Below, in pieces: positions 60,190 to 64,000 of a stretch of DNA of 64,000 nucleotides. This stretch comes from Artocarpus heterophyllus (taxonomy: Eukaryota > Streptophyta > Magnoliopsida > Rosales > Moraceae), in assembly GCA_025403435.1 (NCBI GenBank), contig CM046337.1, positions 1,433,501 to 1,497,500 on the forward strand, given 5' to 3'. The position numbers and the translations under genes were made by a program. Every line of letters starts with the position of its first letter. Positions within the stretch are counted from its first letter, which is position 1. The notes beneath the pieces were generated by a model. That model worked only from the letters and a program-made list of their open reading frames with translations. It searched no databases and had not been told where the DNA came from.

Positions 60190-62270
60190 TGTAAACGGTA
60201 TCCATTCTCATCTTCATCATTCGTCCGCCGCTCACCACTGCCCATCAAGTGTCGCTGATTGGTTTTCTTACCTACAGCATGAATATACTTCAATGAGCGT
60301 TCGTTCAGCAAGTAGGAAATTAGTCTCGTAAAACATAATTGAAAAAAACATTTTAATAAAAATATGCATGAACATCTTATGCTTGCTTATCAACTTGATT
60401 TATGTTTAATTACTTCAGCTATGACTTATCTTATTACTTTGGGCCCGAGTGTTCGTATCAGTTGCGTGCGAGTCTTAGGAAGTTAGGGTTCGCGAGGTTC
60501 CAACAACACTAAGATCATTTATTACTTTAACATGAAGCCTCCCCGTGAGTCGAGAGGTTGGTACGACAGCCTTAACTTGTCTTATGTGTTTCACTTGTCT
60601 TATTGTGTGTATGCTGTATGACTTATCATTAGCATCACAATTTCATAAATCATAAATCATAATCATACTTAACTTGAAGGTGATTAAACAATATGATTTA
60701 AATATTGCATACCTCACACATTAATCATATAATCATCATCATCATAACATATCACATCATGTCATAACATAATATAAAACAGTCTGACAAATCTCTGGTC
60801 ATGCATTTTCATAATTTCATAAATTTTTATGAAAACATTTAAATCAATTTATTTTAAACTATCTATACTGTAGGCGAGATTCCTACTTACTTGGACTTCG
60901 AGTTAAGCGGTCTAATTGCATCTCGCTATATCTACAGTCTACATAGCATCCTTAGCAATGCTCCTCGAGTGGCTGTGGATAGCTAGGAATACTCCATGGA
61001 GATTTATGACTGCTAAAAACATCATTTTGGACTCTATTACTGCAGTATGAGTCCCCTTGATTCACGTGTAGTTGGTACCAGATGATTTTCACCGGAATAG
61101 AATTAGCTCAAACGGAGGTCACCATAGCGTTCAGAGCGTCGAAACAAGTTGAGAGGTTGTCTCGAATCATCGATCGGAGGTTCGGATCACAAAACCCGAA
61201 GTAGTCATTGACCGATGTTGACCAGCCATTAACCGACGTTGACCGGCATTGATCGGCATCAATTAGGCTCCGTTGATGGCTGGGCTCGGGCCTACCCCCC
61301 ATAATTTGACCCTTCAAAGCTCAATGGTGACGTCAATTTCATTCAATTTTGCCTCCAACTATGCTAATCGAAGCTACCGTTGACGGTGTATAATGTAAAC
61401 TCTGATCTTGGTCTTTTAGCTACGGTAGCCCCAAATTACCTTAGGCATTTCATTCTATGTGGTTGTCTATGCATATTGGTGGTGGTGGTGCACCACAATA
61501 TCACATAGGACAGTGGCCCAAAGCTTCTTGCAGTGGCGCACAAAGGCGGAGATTGTTCGTCCTTTTTTGACGGCCTTTTGGAGCAATTGAGGTGTCAATT
61601 ATCTACCTCTTAACCCTTTGAAGGTATTCGTGCCTTCAATTTGGCACGACACTAAGCAAAGTGACGAATTGACGTTTACCCAAGACAGCGGCGACGGGTG
61701 TCCTCGATCTCCGGTGAGAGGCTGCACAACGGTGCAATTAGGTGAAGGATTTTACTCCCCATTGCCATCTAAGTCGAATAATGGTGGCGGTGCACCTCAC
61801 TGTCGCCGTAAATAGTGGGGTCGACGATGGCTTGAAGGGCAGTGAAAGGCAACTCTGACAAGGATTCTTTGACCAAAATTGAGGGGCGCCACCTATTGCA
61901 TTTTGTTCTACTCATCGAGCCGAGTCTATAGAGACCAAGTACGTGTCAATCAGTGGTCAAACGGAAGAGCAATCTTGCTAGAAAATTTTGTGTTTTTTTG
62001 CCAGTTTGACCGACATGTATGGCTTCCTCCGACGGTGTTTGGGCGACACGGCATACTGTTGGACTCAACTCGATGGGAGCTTTCCATAGGTGCAAAAGGT
62101 ATCGAAAATGGAGCCTAGATCTTGGACTGAGTTTGAGGAGAGAGAAACTGTAGAGAAAGAAAGTAAAGAGAGAGGGAACCGATTCTATTGGCTAAATTTG
62201 AATTTTTTTTTATTTCCTTGTCCATATATTTATAGGCCATGAGACCTTATAGTCTAATTCTATGTAATGT
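60190..62270 (-). mobile_element. Diverged inverted relative of the 2.4-kb solo LTR
   Basis: The reverse complement aligns in order with 31800-33700. Examples: CATCGAGTTGAGTCCAAC against GACGAGCTGAGTCCAAC; ACCGTCGGAGGAAGCC against GCCGCCGGAGGAGACC; the CT-rich leader near 62115-62165; GGGCCCGAGCCCAGC-type sequence near 61280-61300; and the W-box array at 61208-61254. Neither TG..CA end nor a target duplication was found, so both limits are approximate. The short open frames are not genes. Confidence 0.7.
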
Positions 62271-64000
62271 TGGGCAGATCAAATTTGATCTGTAAGCTTG
62301 AAATTCTCATAAACATCACTGTACTTTTAAAACTGTAATTATTCTTGCTCTTTAAAAATACTTACACTAATTCTAATTTTCTTGTTGTATCATTGCCGTA
62401 TAAACATCTTCATACTGTCATAAAATCATTTTCATAAAATTTATCTATACTGTATGGATTATTCTAACACCATAAACATTGACAGTATTGTCTTTAAAAT
62501 CGTTGATTCACTTATTTCACCAATTATATATATATATATTTGCTAAAAATAATACTTTGTATTTAAGAACCTTGGTCAAAAGTTAAAATTTGATTTCTTA
62601 ATATTATTTTAAACAATAACTTTGATACATTTGTCTTCAAAACTAGTGATTAGCTATTTTCGCAACTGTGTACATATATACATATATATATATATGTATA
62701 TATGTATATGAATTCTGAGGAAGATATTATGTGTTTAAAATTTTGCTCAATGTAAATATATACATATATATATTTATAATTTAAAACATATATTTTTATT
62801 AAAAATTTTATATTTTAAGCTTCAAATTTTGTCATAAAAATAATAGTTTATATTTAAAATAGTTTTATAAATTAAATTGACTATCTGTACGTCAATTTAA
62901 TTCAATTTATGAACTTAGTATTATTTCAAACTTTATGGTGCAACCCGAACTGTTCCTTGTAAAGAGCCATTTATGGGTCCACATCTTATCAATATATCAA
63001 CGTTTGTGGACCTCATCAACGCTCTTCTTCTTCTTCACTATTATTATGACAACTGCTATTATTATTATTATTATCATTATTACAACAATAATAATAAATC
63101 TTACATAATTATTAAAGTGTATAATAACTAAATATACACATTTAAAACATTGGAGTTCTTGAACTTCCAATGATCCTTATAGCTTTCTTAAAATTCTTAT
63201 CTTACTTTATGATCTCCTTAAATTTTGAGATCAATCTTAGTAAAATCATCATAAATCTTGCATACTTAAACTTGGTGCTCACAATTTTCAAATTATGGTA
63301 TAGAGCTCATGATCACTATTAATCTGGGTTTCTTTTACTGAACTGATATTATATAGGAATTTTTTACATCATCATAGTAAGTTAAAAATTCTACTTTTTG
63401 CCAAATAACATTACCTCTTTGGCTCATGCATGAAATCAATGAATCATAAACTTTTAATTTAGCACATTAATCAATTATTTCAATGAACTATCATAACATT
63501 ACTTTATTATATGTTTCATAAATAAAGCACATAAATTTACGCATTCACAATATTATTTATTTCTAAGGTCTTACAGCTATTAAGACCTTCAAATTTGCGT
63601 GTTAATAAACTCGAAACTTATACTTTCTTAAGTACTTAGCTGAGTAATAAGGAAAAAATCTTCAATTAATCATACTTATTGATTTTTAGATTTTTCTAGT
63701 TACTACAATTACAATATTGTGTTTTGCTATTGGTCAGTCTTGACTATGCCAATAAACTAATGTTGTCATTAAATTCCCTGCCAACACTTACACAAAAGAA
63801 ATTGATATGACCTACGGCAAAAAAATCTTTTTTTTCTACCGCGATATGCTGTTTCACGTGTATGGAGGGAAATGAAAACAAAAGAGTACGCAGCTTTTAA
63901 TTTATGGGAAAATATCAGTACTATGTACACTTAATTATAAATACATATATTATATTCACAAATATATCAGTTAATACATGGTACCAACATATATACAGCA
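62271..64000. other. AT-rich flank, no gene seen
   Basis: It contains TA runs (62525, 62680) and an ATT/AAT trinucleotide tract at about 63055-63098. No coding domain, RNA gene or repeat shared with the window was recognised. Confidence 0.5.

Overview
This window is nuclear DNA from a flowering plant, most likely a eudicot. It is AT-rich and gene-poor. Its genes are split by GT-AG introns, TATA boxes sit about 55-60 bp before the start codons, and transposon remnants fill much of the space. The species cannot be named from the sequence alone. There is no bacterial-type organisation (no operons, no CRISPR).

Layout. 1-5.5 kb: AT-rich flank with an old inverted duplication whose partner lies at 24.2-24.7 kb. 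This copy has been split by two insertions: a ~1.2-kb composite and a ~0.95-kb minus-strand LTR. 5.5-14.7 kb: a duplicated unit carrying an intact 13-exon family 1 glycoside hydrolase (beta-glucosidase, 521 aa). 14.7-17.8 kb: small foldback elements and a 3' fragment of a third beta-glucosidase, now a pseudogene. 17.8-26 kb: intergenic, with two ~525-bp palindromic CACTA-type elements. 26.06-31.19 kb: a complete Ty1/copia LTR retrotransposon, inactive because of four in-frame stops. 31.76-34.16 kb: a 2.4-kb solo LTR with a perfect 5-bp target duplication. 34-41 kb: gene-free repeats, ending in a third CACTA palindrome. 41.25-50.3 kb: the second copy of the duplicated unit, with an intact 13-exon beta-glucosidase (515 aa) and a 604-bp transposon insertion in its upstream region. 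50.7-51.4 kb: remnant of a G-type lectin receptor kinase. 53.1-59.5 kb, minus strand: multi-exon pseudogene of a chloroplast 13-lipoxygenase. 60.2-62.3 kb: an inverted, diverged relative of the solo LTR. The rest is AT-rich filler.

The only genes that look able to make protein are the two beta-glucosidases. They keep all catalytic motifs, a signal peptide and the same intron phases. They are paralogues from a segmental duplication, so they probably act on similar plant glucosides in the secretory pathway. Their upstream and intron DNA differs by several insertions, so expression may have diverged.

I did not find a clear new biological system. The best candidates for follow-up are: a six-unit array of W-box cores (TTGACC) spaced exactly 10 bp apart inside the solo LTR and partly kept in its relative; the three palindromic CACTA elements packed with about 20 copies of an ACGAC/GTCGT word; and a GC-rich 21-bp repeat in the copia LTRs whose copy number differs between the two LTRs.
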